The notes: a model not told the origin generated them from the sequence alone. A stretch of 64,000 nucleotides of DNA from Chryseobacterium sp. CH25 (GCF_004119455.1 NZ_NRQT01000002.1:441501-505500); one strand, 5' to 3'; shown: positions 17,593 to 26,792, counted from the stretch's first letter. A program made the numbers and translations.

Positions 17593-18807
17593 ATGAAAAC
17601 TTTGCGAATACTCTTACTTTCCCTGGGTGGGCTGGTGTATGGACAAAATATCCAAAGCATACAGCTGTTTAACCCTCAGACAAATGATGAAACACCAGTC
17701 ATCAAGTTTGGTGAACAACTGGTGTTGAGTTTTGATGATCTTACGAATGGCAGCGAGATCTATCGGTATACCATCAAACATTACGACAGAAACTGGAATG
17801 ATGATAATCTGTTCTTTACAGAAATTGCTACAGGCAGTATGAATGCACTATTGGATAAGTTTCAGTATTCATTCAATACCTTGCAGGCGTATACTCATTA
17901 TAAACTGGTTTTTCCCAATGATAAAATGCAGCCGAAAATATCTGGAAACTTTGAGTTGATTGTTTATAAGGATTCTGCAGACAAACCTCTTTTCAAAAGA
18001 AGGTTCTATCTGGTGGAAGATATGGCTACCTTAGGAGTGAATGTTTCAAGAATTGCAGATGCAAAGAACCCAAATATCAATCAGAGAATAGAGGTACAGG
18101 CATTACCGAAAGCAGGAGATCTGTCTTCCAATGTAAACTCTATGAGTTTAAATGTGATGCAGAATAATAATCCAAATATGACGATTTCTAATCTGAAGCC
18201 AAGCTCTGTTTTGGGGAATCAACTGCTTTTCCAGCAAATGAATCTTGCTTTCCCGGGAGATAATGAGTTTTATTATTTCGATAATAAAAACCTGAATACT
18301 GCAGCAGACATGGTTCGTGCAGTGGAAGTAAAAGATGATGCCAATCATACCTATTTACATCCGGTTTGGGCATTTCCTTTAAATTATCAGTATCAACCCG
18401 ATGTAAACGGAGCTTGGTATTACAGAAGAAATGATCTGGGAAGAGAAAGGGATGCGGAAAGAGAAGCAGATTATTCATGGGTATATTTTTCCCTTGAATC
18501 TGATCCGGTGGATAAAGATATTTATATTCTGGGTGGATTCAATAATTTTAAGCCAAGTAAAGAGAATCAAATGCAATATGATGCCGCTACGAAGCAGTAT
18601 GTTGCCAAATTATTTCTGAAGCAAGGGTTTTACAACTATATTCTTGCTACAAAACAGGGAGATGGTCCGTTAGATTTTGGTGAAGTGAACGGTAACTTCT
18701 GGCAGACAGAGAACCTTTATCAGGCATTTCTTTACTTTGCTCCTTTTGGCCGAAATTATGATGGCTTGATGGGGTACGGGGAATTCAGAACTCCGGTTAG
18801 GAAATAA
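17593..18807 (+). CDS. Type IX secretion system Plug protein (DUF5103)
   Basis: The 404-residue protein starts with a signal peptide (MKTLRILLLSLGGLVYGQ) and has the DUF5103 layout: an N-terminal beta-rich domain, then a domain with the words DVNGAWYYRRNDLGRERDAE and IYILGGFNNF, typical of the proteins now called Plug. In Flavobacterium johnsoniae, Plug seals the periplasmic face of the SprA outer-membrane translocon of the T9SS. Three proteins in this window carry T9SS sorting domains (19132, 46823, 61704) and would use this machine. The other T9SS genes are not nearby. Family call from recognition of the sequence pattern. Confidence 0.82.
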   Translation: MKTLRILLLSLGGLVYGQNIQSIQLFNPQTNDETPVIKFGEQLVLSFDDLTNGSEIYRYTIKHYDRNWNDDNLFFTEIATGSMNALLDKFQYSFNTLQAYTHYKLVFPNDKMQPKISGNFELIVYKDSADKPLFKRRFYLVEDMATLGVNVSRIADAKNPNINQRIEVQALPKAGDLSSNVNSMSLNVMQNNNPNMTISNLKPSSVLGNQLLFQQMNLAFPGDNEFYYFDNKNLNTAADMVRAVEVKDDANHTYLHPVWAFPLNYQYQPDVNGAWYYRRNDLGRERDAEREADYSWVYFSLESDPVDKDIYILGGFNNFKPSKENQMQYDAATKQYVAKLFLKQGFYNYILATKQGDGPLDFGEVNGNFWQTENLYQAFLYFAPFGRNYDGLMGYGEFRTPVRK

Positions 18808-19131
18808 AATATTCTTTATTTTAAAATATTCAAGGCTGTCTCCACAGAGATAGCCTTATTTTTTTAATAAATCTTTCAAATTATAAGAATTTTATTCAAT
18901 AAAATGATTTGCATAACGAAAATAATAATTCACAAAATATTGATTTTTATGAATTTAATTCATGAAAAATTTTCAAAATAATAAAATTATTTTTAATTAT
19001 TTCGCTTTGTTTTAAAATCATTATTGTGGTTTGTTTAATGATTTATATTTTCAATTGAATTTTTTGTAAATAATATGTTTGTTTATTGTGAAAAATTTTT
19101 ACCTTCGTTTCACACTTAACAAATATTATTT
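18808..19131 (+). promoter_or_regulatory. Intergenic region: Plug terminator and M4 protease promoter
   Basis: The 324-base, very A+T-rich region holds the Plug terminator (18832-18857) and, at its right end, a two-part promoter: TTTG at 19078-19081 and TACCTTCG at 19100-19107, with an 18-base spacer close to the Bacteroidota -33/-7 spacing. I see no coding sequence or other structure between them. Confidence 0.55.
18832..18857 (+). terminator. Terminator of the Plug gene
   Basis: AAGGCTGTCTC pairs with GAGATAGCCTT around the loop CACA and is followed by ATTTTTTTAAT. Confidence 0.8.
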
Positions 19132-21087
19132 ATGAAAACAAAATTTATTCTGGCAGCAAGCATTGCAGCCTGCTCTTTCGTTTTTGGACAAAACACACCA
19201 TCAAAAGTAATTCCTGGTAAAAGTGGATTACACGCAGATTTCTTAAGATTTGATAAAAATGGACCTGTTTTTCAAGGAAATCCGGTTTTATTGGATGAAA
19301 GATCTGAGAAGCTTTCACAAGGACAAGCCCGAAAATTAGGACTTGAAATCGACCAGCTAGGTATTGAAACTCACAGATTTCAACAAACAGTAAATGACAT
19401 TCCGGTTGAATATGGAATGATGGCTGTACAGACCAAAGACGGTAAAATTGTAGGGCAGTCTGGAAAATGGGTGCTTAAAGTTCCGTCAGGAGTGGAGAAA
19501 AAGTCTAATATTTCTGAAAAAATTGCCTTACAGAATGCTTTAAATTTTGTAGGTGCAGAACAGTATAAATGGCAAAACAAAGAAGAGGAAAATTTTATTA
19601 AAAAAGAAACTGGAGATGATAATGCCAGTTTTGCTCCTAAGGGTGAATTGGTCTATTATTCTGAGCCTACCGATGAGACTCTTAAGGATCTGAAGTTAGC
19701 GTATAAATTCGATATCTATGCGGAGAAACCTCTAAGCAGACAATATGTATTTGTAGATGCTAAAAGTGGGAGAGTTTTGGGTGTAGATGCTATTATTCAC
19801 GATGTAAATACACCTGGAACAGCTACTACTGGTTACAGTGGAAACAGAAATATTGTGACTGATTCTTATAATGGAAGTTACAGACTGAGAGAAACGGGTA
19901 GAAATGGCGGAACGTCTGTAGAAACCTACAACTTGAAAAAAGGAACCAGCTATGCTTCAGCAGTAGATTTTACAGATACAGATAATGTATGGAACAATGT
20001 CAATACCAACAAAGATCAGTATGCTACCGATGCACACTGGGGGGCAGAAATGACTGTCGACTATTTTTATACCAAGTTTGGAAGAAAAAGTATTGACAAC
20101 AATAACTTTGCTATAAAATCTTATGTACATTATTCCACCAATTATTTTAATGCATTTTGGGATGGGTCCAGAATGACTTATGGGGACGGAAGTTCTACTA
20201 CTAATGGTGGTAAACCATTAACAGCTCTTGATGTTTGCGGTCACGAAATTACCCACGGTATGACTTCTAAAACAGCCAATCTTGTTTATCAGAGAGAGCC
20301 AGGTGCTTTAAACGAAGGATTCTCAGATATCTTTGGTAATACCATAGAAAAATGGGCAAGACCAACTCAGGCAAGCTGGACACTGGGAGAAGATTTCAGT
20401 TATGTAATTAGAAATATGGCTAATCCTAATGCTTATAGCCAGCCGGATACCTATTTGGGAACATATTGGAAAGCAACTACCACTTCAGGATGTGCCAGCC
20501 CTAGTCAGGCTAATGACTATTGTGGGGTTCATACCAATTCAGGAGTTCTTAATTTCTGGTATTATTTATTGGTAACAGGAGGATCAGGAACCAACGATAA
20601 TGGTTTTGTATATAATGTTTCAGGAATAGGATTAGATAAAGCAGGAGCCATTGCTTACAGAACACTGACTTCTTACCTGACTTCTACTTCAACTTATGCC
20701 AATACAAGAACATATTCTTTACAGGCTGCTGCAGATCTTTACGGTGCAGGTAGTAATGAAGTAACACAGGTTACCAATGCATGGAATGCAGTAGGAGTAG
20801 GTGGAGGAACTTCTGCAGCCGGACTTATTGCAGCAGCGGCTAATGAGTCTTCATATGCCATCAGCCCAAATCCTGCAACAGACAGATTTAGTGTTGTGTT
20901 TAACGGGAAGGAAGGCAAAGGAATTGTTGAACTTGTAAATTTAACGGGAAGAAAAGAACTTTCAGAAAAAGTTAATCTTATTGACGGCGCAAATAGAGTA
21001 GAAATACAATTGCCAGCCAATATACTTCCTGGAGTTTATATTGTAACCGTGAACGGACAAAAAGCAGGAAACTTAATTAAAAAATAA
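19132..21087 (+). CDS. Secreted M4 metallopeptidase (thermolysin-like) with T9SS sorting domain
   Basis: The 651-residue preproenzyme has a signal peptide ending in FVFGQ, an FTP/PepSY-type propeptide (about 30-225), and an M4 catalytic domain. Zinc ligands are visible: HEITH (His371, Glu372, His375) and Glu395 in GALNEGFSD. The last 75 residues form a type A T9SS sorting domain (SPNPATDRFSV ... GVYIVTV), so it leaves through the type IX system and is cleaved or anchored at the surface. Substrates would be extracellular proteins. It has its own promoter and terminator. The next gene codes for a CDC-like pore-former, a class in which proteolytic activation has been described. Confidence 0.95.
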   Translation: MKTKFILAASIAACSFVFGQNTPSKVIPGKSGLHADFLRFDKNGPVFQGNPVLLDERSEKLSQGQARKLGLEIDQLGIETHRFQQTVNDIPVEYGMMAVQTKDGKIVGQSGKWVLKVPSGVEKKSNISEKIALQNALNFVGAEQYKWQNKEEENFIKKETGDDNASFAPKGELVYYSEPTDETLKDLKLAYKFDIYAEKPLSRQYVFVDAKSGRVLGVDAIIHDVNTPGTATTGYSGNRNIVTDSYNGSYRLRETGRNGGTSVETYNLKKGTSYASAVDFTDTDNVWNNVNTNKDQYATDAHWGAEMTVDYFYTKFGRKSIDNNNFAIKSYVHYSTNYFNAFWDGSRMTYGDGSSTTNGGKPLTALDVCGHEITHGMTSKTANLVYQREPGALNEGFSDIFGNTIEKWARPTQASWTLGEDFSYVIRNMANPNAYSQPDTYLGTYWKATTTSGCASPSQANDYCGVHTNSGVLNFWYYLLVTGGSGTNDNGFVYNVSGIGLDKAGAIAYRTLTSYLTSTSTYANTRTYSLQAAADLYGAGSNEVTQVTNAWNAVGVGGGTSAAGLIAAAANESSYAISPNPATDRFSVVFNGKEGKGIVELVNLTGRKELSEKVNLIDGANRVEIQLPANILPGVYIVTVNGQKAGNLIKK

Positions 21088-21107
21088 TTTCTTATATATC
21101 TTAAATG

Positions 21108-21137
21108 AAGAATCTGTCTCTATGGAGGCAGATTCTT
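21108..21137 (+). terminator. Terminator of the M4 protease
   Basis: AAGAATCTGTCTC pairs with GAGGCAGATTCTT (one wobble) around TATG, followed by TTG-TTTTTT. Confidence 0.8.
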
Positions 21138-21330
21138 TTGTTTTTTGTATACCGCTTTCTATAAGTTTTATTTGAAAATAGGACAAATTTTGTGTGCATT
21201 ATTCACTGATTGATGATATTTCTCATTTATTTGATTTTTGATTTATATAATCACTATTGGATGAAATATATTTTTTTAAATTCGCTGAGCCCTTTATTAA
21301 TAGGGGTTCTAATAAAAAATATATAAAAAA

Positions 21331-22824
21331 ATGAAGCGGATTATCTTATTTTGCTGCGCAGTTTCTCTGTGCCTTATTTCCTGTGTTGGGGATAATAATA
21401 ATGAAGAAATTTTACATGCTGATCAATCTCAAAAAATGGGTCGTTTTGACAATCAGCCTTTCAGTTGGGATGTATCTACAATTGACAAAGATCATATCTT
21501 TATTGGAGACAACAGTATGAAAGCCGGAGCTTCGGGCGTTAACCCGGCAACCGGAAAGAATATCAGTGTTAATAGCTCAACAATCTATCCGGGAGCGGTA
21601 TACCCTTTAAACAGGATTGAAAATTTTGCATTTGATTCAGAGGTTAATTATGATAAGAATCCATATGATTTGATTTTTGCATTTTCAAACCCTTACGTTA
21701 TTGAAGGTATAGACAGCCCAAAAGGGTTTACAAACTATAGCAATATGCTGTCTCAGGCTGTTACATCTAAAAATTTTAATGATTACATCAATTCAGGAGT
21801 TAAAAAGAGTGTTGATTATTCAGCAACAGAATGTTACAGTTATTCAGATGTTCAGAAAGCTCTTTCTTTTAATGTTGGTTTAGGAACAATCTTCACTACA
21901 AAAATGTCCCAAAATACACATACTACAAAATATAAGAGTATCTATTTTGCAAGACTTGTGGCAACTTCATTCGATGTAATTTTCGAACCAAGCAAGAATG
22001 GATTTTTTAAATCTCCAGAGTATAATAACGATGCTAAAACTATTCAGCAGACAGGTGTTCCTTCTCAATACTTTACCAGCAAGCCTTACTTTACCAAGCA
22101 GGTAACTTACGGGAAGTATGCTTATCTGGCAATTGAAAGTGAGTATTCTTATGAGAAAGTAAAATCTGCTATTGAGGCTACTTTTAACATCTGGAAAGTT
22201 TCAGGTGGCGGCGGATATAACCAGGAAACAACTGATATTTTATCAAAATCTGTGGTTACAGTTATGACTACGGGAGATAAGAGTACAGAGCCTTTCTGGG
22301 GAAATTCATTGGATAATCTGTATTCTATGTTCAATGTAAAATTTGATTCTAATTTCTATGGGTATCCTATCTTTACTCAAATGAGAAGTGTAGCCGGTGA
22401 TGAAACTCTTGAATTGGATAACCCTACAAGCGTTGACAGAGCTAAACTTGTTACTTATGTTTACAAAGGAGATAAACGTTGGACAGGATTTGGAGGAGTA
22501 AAAGTAATTAACCTGAAAGCGAATTCTAACAACACCAATGAATTCTCAAGAATGGATATTGATATTTCATTCAGAAGTAACAGCTCAGGAGCGTATATCA
22601 CAAGATCATACACTAAGTACTTTACTCCAACATCTACATCCATACATGTCCCAGAGCAGATGTTTAAAGAAGGGTTTAAGCTGGATCATAACTGGGTAGG
22701 AAGAACCTGGGATGGAGAATCCGAAACAATGACCAGAATAACCCTGTATGATAAAGCCGGAAACAAAGTTTCAGTTCCGCATACTACAGAATTTGCATGG
22801 TTTGGATCATACGATAATTTTTAA
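21331..22824 (+). CDS. Cholesterol-dependent-cytolysin-like (CDCL) lipoprotein, candidate pore-former
   Basis: The 497-residue protein has a lipoprotein signal ending in LISC (Cys18). Its core matches the thiol-activated cytolysin pattern: YPGAVYPLN near residue 88, PYDLIFAFSNPYV, NVGLGTIFTTKM, then VTYGKYAYLAIES from residue 258 (family SSVAYGR-type strand) followed by the helix EKVKSAIEATF, and VVTVMTTGDKSTEPFWGN, where CDCs have a Gly-Gly turn. The C-terminal quarter is a beta-rich domain without the Trp-rich undecapeptide, so cholesterol binding is not expected. CDC-like proteins are known in related Elizabethkingia. It lies downstream of a secreted protease. Start as given; no good -7 box seen. 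Target membrane unknown. Confidence 0.8.
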   Translation: MKRIILFCCAVSLCLISCVGDNNNEEILHADQSQKMGRFDNQPFSWDVSTIDKDHIFIGDNSMKAGASGVNPATGKNISVNSSTIYPGAVYPLNRIENFAFDSEVNYDKNPYDLIFAFSNPYVIEGIDSPKGFTNYSNMLSQAVTSKNFNDYINSGVKKSVDYSATECYSYSDVQKALSFNVGLGTIFTTKMSQNTHTTKYKSIYFARLVATSFDVIFEPSKNGFFKSPEYNNDAKTIQQTGVPSQYFTSKPYFTKQVTYGKYAYLAIESEYSYEKVKSAIEATFNIWKVSGGGGYNQETTDILSKSVVTVMTTGDKSTEPFWGNSLDNLYSMFNVKFDSNFYGYPIFTQMRSVAGDETLELDNPTSVDRAKLVTYVYKGDKRWTGFGGVKVINLKANSNNTNEFSRMDIDISFRSNSSGAYITRSYTKYFTPTSTSIHVPEQMFKEGFKLDHNWVGRTWDGESETMTRITLYDKAGNKVSVPHTTEFAWFGSYDNF

Positions 22825-22850
22825 TTAAACGATATATTTCCATAAAAAGT

Positions 22851-22883
22851 AAAAGGGCTGTCTCATCTTGAGGCAGCCCTTTT
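22851..22883. terminator. Bidirectional terminator between the CDCL gene and hemH
   Basis: AAAAGGGCTGTCTC pairs with GAGGCAGCCCTTTT (one wobble) around ATCTT. It serves both convergent genes. Confidence 0.8.
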
Positions 22884-22900
22884 ATATGGTGATAAAATGA

Positions 22901-23938
22901 TTATACTAAATAAAAATCATTCAGTTTCTCTTCGCAAAGTGTTTTCACCACTTCAATCCATCGGTCTTCATCATTCAGACATGGAATATAGTGGAAGCTT
23001 TCTCCACCACCATGCATAAACTGCTCTTTTCCTTCTTCTGAAATCTCTTCTAAGGTTTCAAGACAGTCTGAAACGAATGCCGGACAAACTACTGCAAGGT
23101 TTTTAACCCCTTTTTTAGGAATGGTTTCCAACGTTTCATCCGTATAAGGTTCAATCCATTTATCTTTTCCTAATCTGGATTGGAAGGAAACAATTGTTTT
23201 TTCCTTTGGAAGTCCCATTTTAGCAATCACAGCTTCAGTGGTCTTATAACACTGATGTCTGTAGCAATAGGCGTTGTGAGTATCTACCTGACTGTTAATA
23301 CAATTGGCGTCATCAATTTTACAGGTGTTGGAGGGATCTGTTTTGTACAGATGTCTTTCCGGAACTCCATGATAAGAAAACTGAAGGGCATCAAAATTTT
23401 CAGGAAGTTTTTCCTTGATACTTTCCGCAAGACAGTTGATATAAATATCTCTGTTATAGAAAGGCTGAATATAATTGATCTTTACTTTTGGGAACTTCTT
23501 TTTTCTTACTTCTTCCGCTTTTTCAATAACGGTTTCTGTAGTACTCATTGCATATTGTGGATACAATGGGAAAAGAACGATTTCAGAAATTCCCTGATCT
23601 ACGAGTTTCTGAATTCCGGTTTCAATGCTTGGTTCCGCATATCTCATCCCGATTTCTACAGGTACATCTACCAGCTTCTGAAGTTTTTTCTGAATCTTTT
23701 CAGTAATGACGATCAATGGTGAACCCTCATCTGTCCATACCGTTTTATAAGCTTCGGCAGATTTTGCAGGTCTTGTTTTCAGGATAATTCCCTGAACAAG
23801 CAATGCCCGAAAGATCCAACGGTAATCAATTACCCTCTCGTCCATCAAAAATTCATCAAGATATTCTTTTACATCATTTACTGCCGTAGATCTTGGCGAT
23901 CCTAAATTGACTAATAAAATTCCTTTTTTGCCCAACAT
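22901..23938 (-). CDS. hemH: Ferrochelatase HemH
   Basis: HemH inserts Fe2+ into protoporphyrin IX, the last step of haem synthesis. The 345-residue protein has the family start GILLVNLGSPRS, the metal-site segment FSYHGVPERHL with the conserved His, and the C-terminal motif CPAFVSDCLETLEEI with the conserved Glu residues. Length is normal. Four Cys in the middle (CKIDDANC ... CYRHQC) could be structural. It is the last gene of an operon with nfuA and a flavin reductase; only three bases separate it from the restored end of the reductase frame. Haem and Fe-S supply are thus coupled. Confidence 0.95.
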   Translation of the reverse strand: MLGKKGILLVNLGSPRSTAVNDVKEYLDEFLMDERVIDYRWIFRALLVQGIILKTRPAKSAEAYKTVWTDEGSPLIVITEKIQKKLQKLVDVPVEIGMRYAEPSIETGIQKLVDQGISEIVLFPLYPQYAMSTTETVIEKAEEVRKKKFPKVKINYIQPFYNRDIYINCLAESIKEKLPENFDALQFSYHGVPERHLYKTDPSNTCKIDDANCINSQVDTHNAYCYRHQCYKTTEAVIAKMGLPKEKTIVSFQSRLGKDKWIEPYTDETLETIPKKGVKNLAVVCPAFVSDCLETLEEISEEGKEQFMHGGGESFHYIPCLNDEDRWIEVVKTLCEEKLNDFYLV

Positions 23939-23941
23939 TTT

Positions 23942-24477
23942 TTATTTTAATGATGAAACAGATTGTTCAAAATCCGTTACCAATTCTAATACTTTAACAA
24001 AGGTATTGTTTTCAACCGAGCCATCAGACTCTAATCTACCCTTATCCCTTTTATTAAAAGCTGATGTTTATCATCAGTTTTTGCTCCAAGTGTTCTTAAA
24101 AGCAATAATAATTCTTCATGACCTTTTTCTCCACTGGCAGATCCTGTAATAAAGGCAACAGGTTTACCCAGAAAAACATTTGTAGAAACACACCATTCCA
24201 ACAGGTTTTTTAATCTGCTCGGAATACTGAAAATATATTCCGGAGTAGAAATAATAACCCCAGCTGAATCATTAATATATTCCCTGATCTGTACAATTTC
24301 CTCAGGAGTATCCACATCAGTTAATGAGGTATTAAAGTGAGGAAGAACAGAAAGATCATCATACATCTGGAAATGAATATTGGGATTTTTTTCCAATACC
24401 TGTTCCATCAGTTTCTGATTACTGGAGTTCTTAGTAGCACTACCAATAATTATGAGGATCTTTTTTGAGTTGGTCAT
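23942..24477 (-). pseudogene. NADPH-dependent FMN reductase family protein, frame broken near the C-terminus
   Basis: The first frame (24477 to 24031, 148 residues) is a flavodoxin-like NAD(P)H:flavin reductase: KKILIIIGSATKNSSNQKL at the start binds FMN phosphate, and STPEYIFSIPSRLKNLLEW is the family signature. It stops after LLIKGIRVD. In the next frame the reading continues as GRLESDGSVEN to SSLK and a TAA at 23942, exactly before hemH. One extra base near 24040-24045 (for example A in ATAAGGG) would join them into 178 residues, the family norm. The lost tail is short, so the truncated protein might still fold. Operon with nfuA (10 bases upstream) and hemH. Confidence 0.8.
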
Positions 24478-24487
24478 GAGATATTGA

Positions 24488-25366
24488 TTATCCGTTTACA
24501 GCTTCCACTTTTTCTACAAGATCCGGAACGAATTGCTTTAAAATATTTTCAATTCCGTTCTTTAGAGTAGCGGTAGAACTCGGACATCCTGAACAAGCTC
24601 CCTGTAAAAGCATTTTAGCTGTTTTGCTGGCTTCATCATATTCCATTAAAGAAATTTTTCCACCATCATTTTCCACAGCCGGAGCTACATATTCATTTAG
24701 AATGTCAGAAATCTTCTGCTCATCATCAGTATATTCTCTGTTGATGATTTTTTCTACAGGGTTTTCGTGCTTTTGAGGTTCAATTTTAGAAATCTCACCA
24801 CCATTCTGAAGATAATCAGCAATAAGAGCACGAACCGTGATCATTACCTCATGCCATTCCACAGAGTTATCTCTCGTAACCGCTACGAAGTTATCAGAAA
24901 TGAAAACTTCTTTGGCAAAATCAAACTCGTTAAAGATCGCAGCTGCTAAAGGAACTTCTTCTGCTGCTTCTCTTGATTTTACTTCTACAAACCCTTCCAT
25001 AAGCAGTTTGCTGGAAACAAACTTCATTACATTAGGGTTAGGAGTCATCTCAGAATAAATCTGATACATCTCTTTTTTCTTCTGAAGATAAATTCTTGGG
25101 TTAGCCAATAATTCGTCTTCAATTACATTTTTCAGGCTTTCCGCTACGTGTTCCCATTCAATAGTATCCTGTTTAGCTACAGCTACAAAGTTAGCCGTAA
25201 TGAAAATTCTTTCTACAAACGGATAATTGAAAAGTTCCTGTGCTAAAGGAATTTCTGAAATATCTGAATTTCTGTCCAACTCCAAAGACCCCGGAATCAA
25301 ATTGTAATCTGCTACAAATTTTATCACTTTTGGGTTTTCAGTTGGTTCTATAAGTACGGTACGCAT
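24488..25366 (-). CDS. NfuA-like Fe-S carrier with two N-terminal Nfu domains
   Basis: The 292-residue protein delivers Fe-S clusters to client proteins in the cytoplasm. The C-terminal NifU domain carries the cluster motif CSGC (in GACSGCPSS). Two Nfu_N-type scaffold domains are arranged in tandem before it: RTVLIEPTENPKVIKFV at the start and a second one from about residue 100 (EMTPNPNVMKFVSSK); both have the pattern PLA followed by F and ending in FVAV. The ATG at 25366 is chosen because the longer start at 25390 overlaps a perfect -7 box (25395-25388). First gene of the nfuA-reductase-hemH operon. Confidence 0.9.
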   Translation of the reverse strand: MRTVLIEPTENPKVIKFVADYNLIPGSLELDRNSDISEIPLAQELFNYPFVERIFITANFVAVAKQDTIEWEHVAESLKNVIEDELLANPRIYLQKKKEMYQIYSEMTPNPNVMKFVSSKLLMEGFVEVKSREAAEEVPLAAAIFNEFDFAKEVFISDNFVAVTRDNSVEWHEVMITVRALIADYLQNGGEISKIEPQKHENPVEKIINREYTDDEQKISDILNEYVAPAVENDGGKISLMEYDEASKTAKMLLQGACSGCPSSTATLKNGIENILKQFVPDLVEKVEAVNG

Positions 25367-25387
25367 TTTTTCGTTAAATTTGAGATA

Positions 25388-25395
25388 CAAAAATA
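25388..25395 (-). promoter_or_regulatory. -7 promoter box of the nfuA operon
   Basis: The minus strand reads TATTTTTG, a perfect TAnnTTTG match, about 22 bases before the ATG at 25366. Confidence 0.55.
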
Positions 25396-25533
25396 CGCAT
25401 TAGAAGTTAGAAGCTGAAAATTGAGAGTTAGATTTTTGCTATCGCTGTAATTTAGAAGTTAGATGCTAAAAATCAGAAGGTAGGAAATGATGATTTTCAA
25501 ATGGCTTATTTTTTAAATTTTCAAATTAAAACT

Positions 25534-26070
25534 ATGGCACTTATAAAAGAACTTTTAGGGAAAATACCACAGATCGGAGAGAATACATTTTTAGCTGAAA
25601 CCGCTACCATTATCGGAGATGTTACCATGGGAAAAGATTGCAGCGTTTGGTATAATGCAGTAATCAGAGGGGATGTTCATTATATTAAAATGGGAGACAA
25701 AGTCAATGTTCAGGATAATGCAATGTTGCACTGTACGTACCAGAAACATCCTTTGAATATTGGAAATAATGTTTCCATCGGCCATAATGCTATCGTTCAT
25801 GGATGTACGATTAAAGATAATGTACTGATTGGGATGGGAGCTATTGTGATGGATGACTGCCTGGTTGAAGAAAATTCAATCGTTGGGGCAGGTTCTGTAG
25901 TTACCCAGGGAACCCATATTAAATCCGGAGAAGTCTGGGGTGGAGTTCCAGCTAAAAAGATCAAAGATATTAACGCTCAGTTATTGGAAGGTGAAGTAAA
26001 CAGAATTGCAGATAATTATGTGAAATATTCATCCTGGTATAAAGAGAATGTGAAAGATTACGAGTTGTAG
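25534..26070 (+). CDS. Gamma-class carbonic anhydrase family protein (left-handed beta-helix)
   Basis: The 178-residue protein is built of hexapeptide repeats (for example IIGDVTMGKDCSVWYNAVIR, NVSIGHNAIVHGCTIKDNVL), the left-handed beta-helix of the gamma carbonic anhydrase/PaaY/YrdA group. Histidines in the positions that bind the metal in trimeric gamma enzymes are present (His in LHCTYQKH, GHNAIVHG). It may hydrate CO2 or be a thioesterase-like relative; activity is not certain. The ATG at 25534 is chosen because it starts the conserved MALIKELLGKIPQ; an upstream ATG at 25501 adds a low-complexity extension. Confidence 0.88.
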   Translation: MALIKELLGKIPQIGENTFLAETATIIGDVTMGKDCSVWYNAVIRGDVHYIKMGDKVNVQDNAMLHCTYQKHPLNIGNNVSIGHNAIVHGCTIKDNVLIGMGAIVMDDCLVEENSIVGAGSVVTQGTHIKSGEVWGGVPAKKIKDINAQLLEGEVNRIADNYVKYSSWYKENVKDYEL

Positions 26071-26197
26071 GCGGGATGCGAGGTACGTGATTTCGGGATA
26101 CGTGGTGCGATCTTCTTGTTTAATGTTTTTGGGTGAGGAGGCTGTCTTTTATCTCCAATCTTTAAGTCTCAAGCCTGAGCTCTAATATAAAACAACA

Positions 26198-26223
26198 AAA
26201 GCTCTGTCTTACGACGGAGCTTT
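26198..26223. terminator. Bidirectional terminator between the carbonic anhydrase and lipoprotein genes
   Basis: AAAGCTCTGTC pairs with GACGGAGCTTT (one wobble) around TTAC. It lies between two convergent genes. Confidence 0.75.
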
Positions 26224-26271
26224 GTATATCAAGTCTTAGTATCGATTTGATATAGAACCTTTGCTTTACTT

Positions 26272-26724
26272 TTATTTTGAGTCTGGTGTAATCAGTCTTG
26301 CTTCTCCTTTGATACATTTAACATATGAAGGAGGGGGAATCACTGTACAGTCAGATATAATATTATATTTTTCGTTAAAAACCCTTACTTTATCCGTATA
26401 CTCACTGATTCTTGGAAGAATTGAAGTTTCAATTTTTTTAGGATAAGCGATATACTGTTGAGGTTCGCCACAGGATTTTACGCCCATAGGAGAAAAAGTC
26501 CAGTCACTGCCATTCGTGCATTCTTCCCCTTTTGCTTCAGATTCAATAGATGCTTTTAATTTATCCAATTGTGCCTGATCATATTTCTGGCTGTCTTCAT
26601 CAACAGGTCTGTTGGCAATATCTATAGGAAGATTCGTGTCAAGGTTCTTTGTTGAATTACAGGAAATCAGGGTTAATGTAGCACATAATACTATAGCATG
26701 AATAGGTAGTAAAAATTTTTTCAC
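26272..26724 (-). CDS. Hypothetical small lipoprotein
   Basis: The 150-residue protein has a lipoprotein signal ending in LISC (Cys22). The mature part contains four more Cys (ECTNG, KSCGEP, SDCTV, VKCIKG), enough for two disulfides, and a Pro-rich turn (VIPPPSYVKC). I do not recognise a family. It diverges from the PIF1-like helicase gene and converges with the carbonic anhydrase gene. Function unknown. Confidence 0.7.
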   Translation of the reverse strand: MKKFLLPIHAIVLCATLTLISCNSTKNLDTNLPIDIANRPVDEDSQKYDQAQLDKLKASIESEAKGEECTNGSDWTFSPMGVKSCGEPQQYIAYPKKIETSILPRISEYTDKVRVFNEKYNIISDCTVIPPPSYVKCIKGEARLITPDSK

Positions 26725-26792
26725 AGTAGACTTTTTTCTTTTTAAGAATTTTCAAAACTTATGCCAAGGTAAGAAAATCAAATTCATTTCCG

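Noticed and set aside
23180..23722. 180-codon plus-strand frame inside hemH
   Set aside because: It is antisense to a clear ferrochelatase; its translation has no family features.
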